DNA of 14,838 nucleotides, taken from NCBI GenBank assembly GCA_023258825.1, contig JALQWE010000025.1:1-14838 (forward strand), given 5' to 3'. Positions 14,658 through 14,838 of this stretch are shown here, piece after piece. The translations under genes and the position numbers were made by a program. Positions within the stretch are counted from its first letter, which is position 1; every line of letters starts with the position of its first letter. The DNA comes from Planctomycetaceae bacterium (GTDB lineage: Bacteria > Planctomycetota > Planctomycetia > Planctomycetales > Planctomycetaceae). Below the pieces are notes generated by a model. It was not told where the DNA came from, did not search any database, and worked only from the letters and a program-made list of their open reading frames with translations.

Positions 14658-14838
14658 TTGCGCGAAACACAGCGGAGCAATTCCGACGCCTGTTCCAGTG
14701 ACGACCGTGCGGATCGGAATACTGGTCAGTCCGGCGGCATAGGACACCAGGTCTGATGAAGTGAGTGGATTCAGACGCAACAACGCAATCACCAGAAAGC
14801 CTCGTTGCTGAAGTTGGTCCCGCAGGCCCTTAGTGCGG
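14535..14838 (-). CDS. VTT/TVP38-TMEM64 family membrane protein, C-terminal part
   Basis: The frame is open to the right edge, so the N-terminus is missing; 100 residues are visible. The visible part begins RTKGLRDQLQQRGFLVIALL and continues RLNPLTSSDLVSYAAGLT, the signature of the VTT (DedA-like, SNARE-associated) family, followed by GTGVGIAPLCFAQSWLSDG and a final helix LAICTPVYLVLVVLVLLRL. Relatives are integral membrane proteins linked to lipid scrambling or membrane homeostasis; the exact activity is not shown here. Its last 123 bases overlap the convergent membrane-protein gene on the other strand. The reading as a real gene is firm because the motif lies outside most of the overlap. 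Confidence 0.85.
   Translation of the reverse strand, partial: RTKGLRDQLQQRGFLVIALLRLNPLTSSDLVSYAAGLTSIPIRTVVTGTGVGIAPLCFAQSWLSDGIFRIWPGLFWPLAICTPVYLVLVVLVLLRLSRPR

Overview
The window looks like chromosomal DNA of a member of the Planctomycetota. Four things point there: a DUF1549/DUF1553 gene coupled to a Tat-exported DUF1501 gene, a PEP-CTERM surface protein, very long secreted amidohydrolase-fold proteins with Pro/Ala/Thr linkers, and moderately high GC with loosely packed genes. Genus cannot be told from the sequence alone. No phage, plasmid, CRISPR, tRNA or rRNA signal was seen.

Layout from left to right. (1) Bases 1-516 (+) are the 3' end of a secreted leishmanolysin-like (M8-type) zinc protease with a PEP-CTERM anchor. 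(2) Bases 623-5360 (-) are a two-gene operon of exported amidohydrolase-fold proteins. The first gene encodes two amidohydrolase domains in one chain and the second encodes one. By motif reading, only one of the three domains keeps the metal-binding His-x-His. (3) Bases 5361-5837 hold no gene, only short repeats. (4) Bases 5838-6202 (-) are a 92-residue secreted protein of unknown function with a strong intrinsic terminator. (5) Bases 6203-6481 are a divergent control region with a good sigma-54-type -24/-12 element facing the small gene and dyad repeats about 100-150 bases upstream of it. (6) Bases 6482-9450 (+) are a soluble PAS-PAS histidine kinase overlapping by 4 bases with an NtrC-family, sigma-54-activating response regulator. 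(7) Bases 9577-12572 (-) are the DUF1549/DUF1553 gene overlapping its DUF1501 partner. (8) Bases 12573-13127 hold no intact gene; a possible decayed gene lies on the minus strand. (9) Bases 13128-14657 (+) are an unrecognised eight-helix membrane protein whose tail overlaps, antisense, the 3' end of a VTT/TVP38-family membrane protein (14535 to the right edge, -).

The most interesting idea is in regions 4-6. A kinase/NtrC-type pair lies divergent from a small secreted protein gene that has its own sigma-54-like promoter, enhancer-like dyads and terminator, so this could be a self-contained signal-to-secreted-peptide circuit. The second is the amidohydrolase operon, where one apparently catalytic domain travels with two apparently non-catalytic copies. 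Both are readings of motifs by eye and need alignment or experiment.
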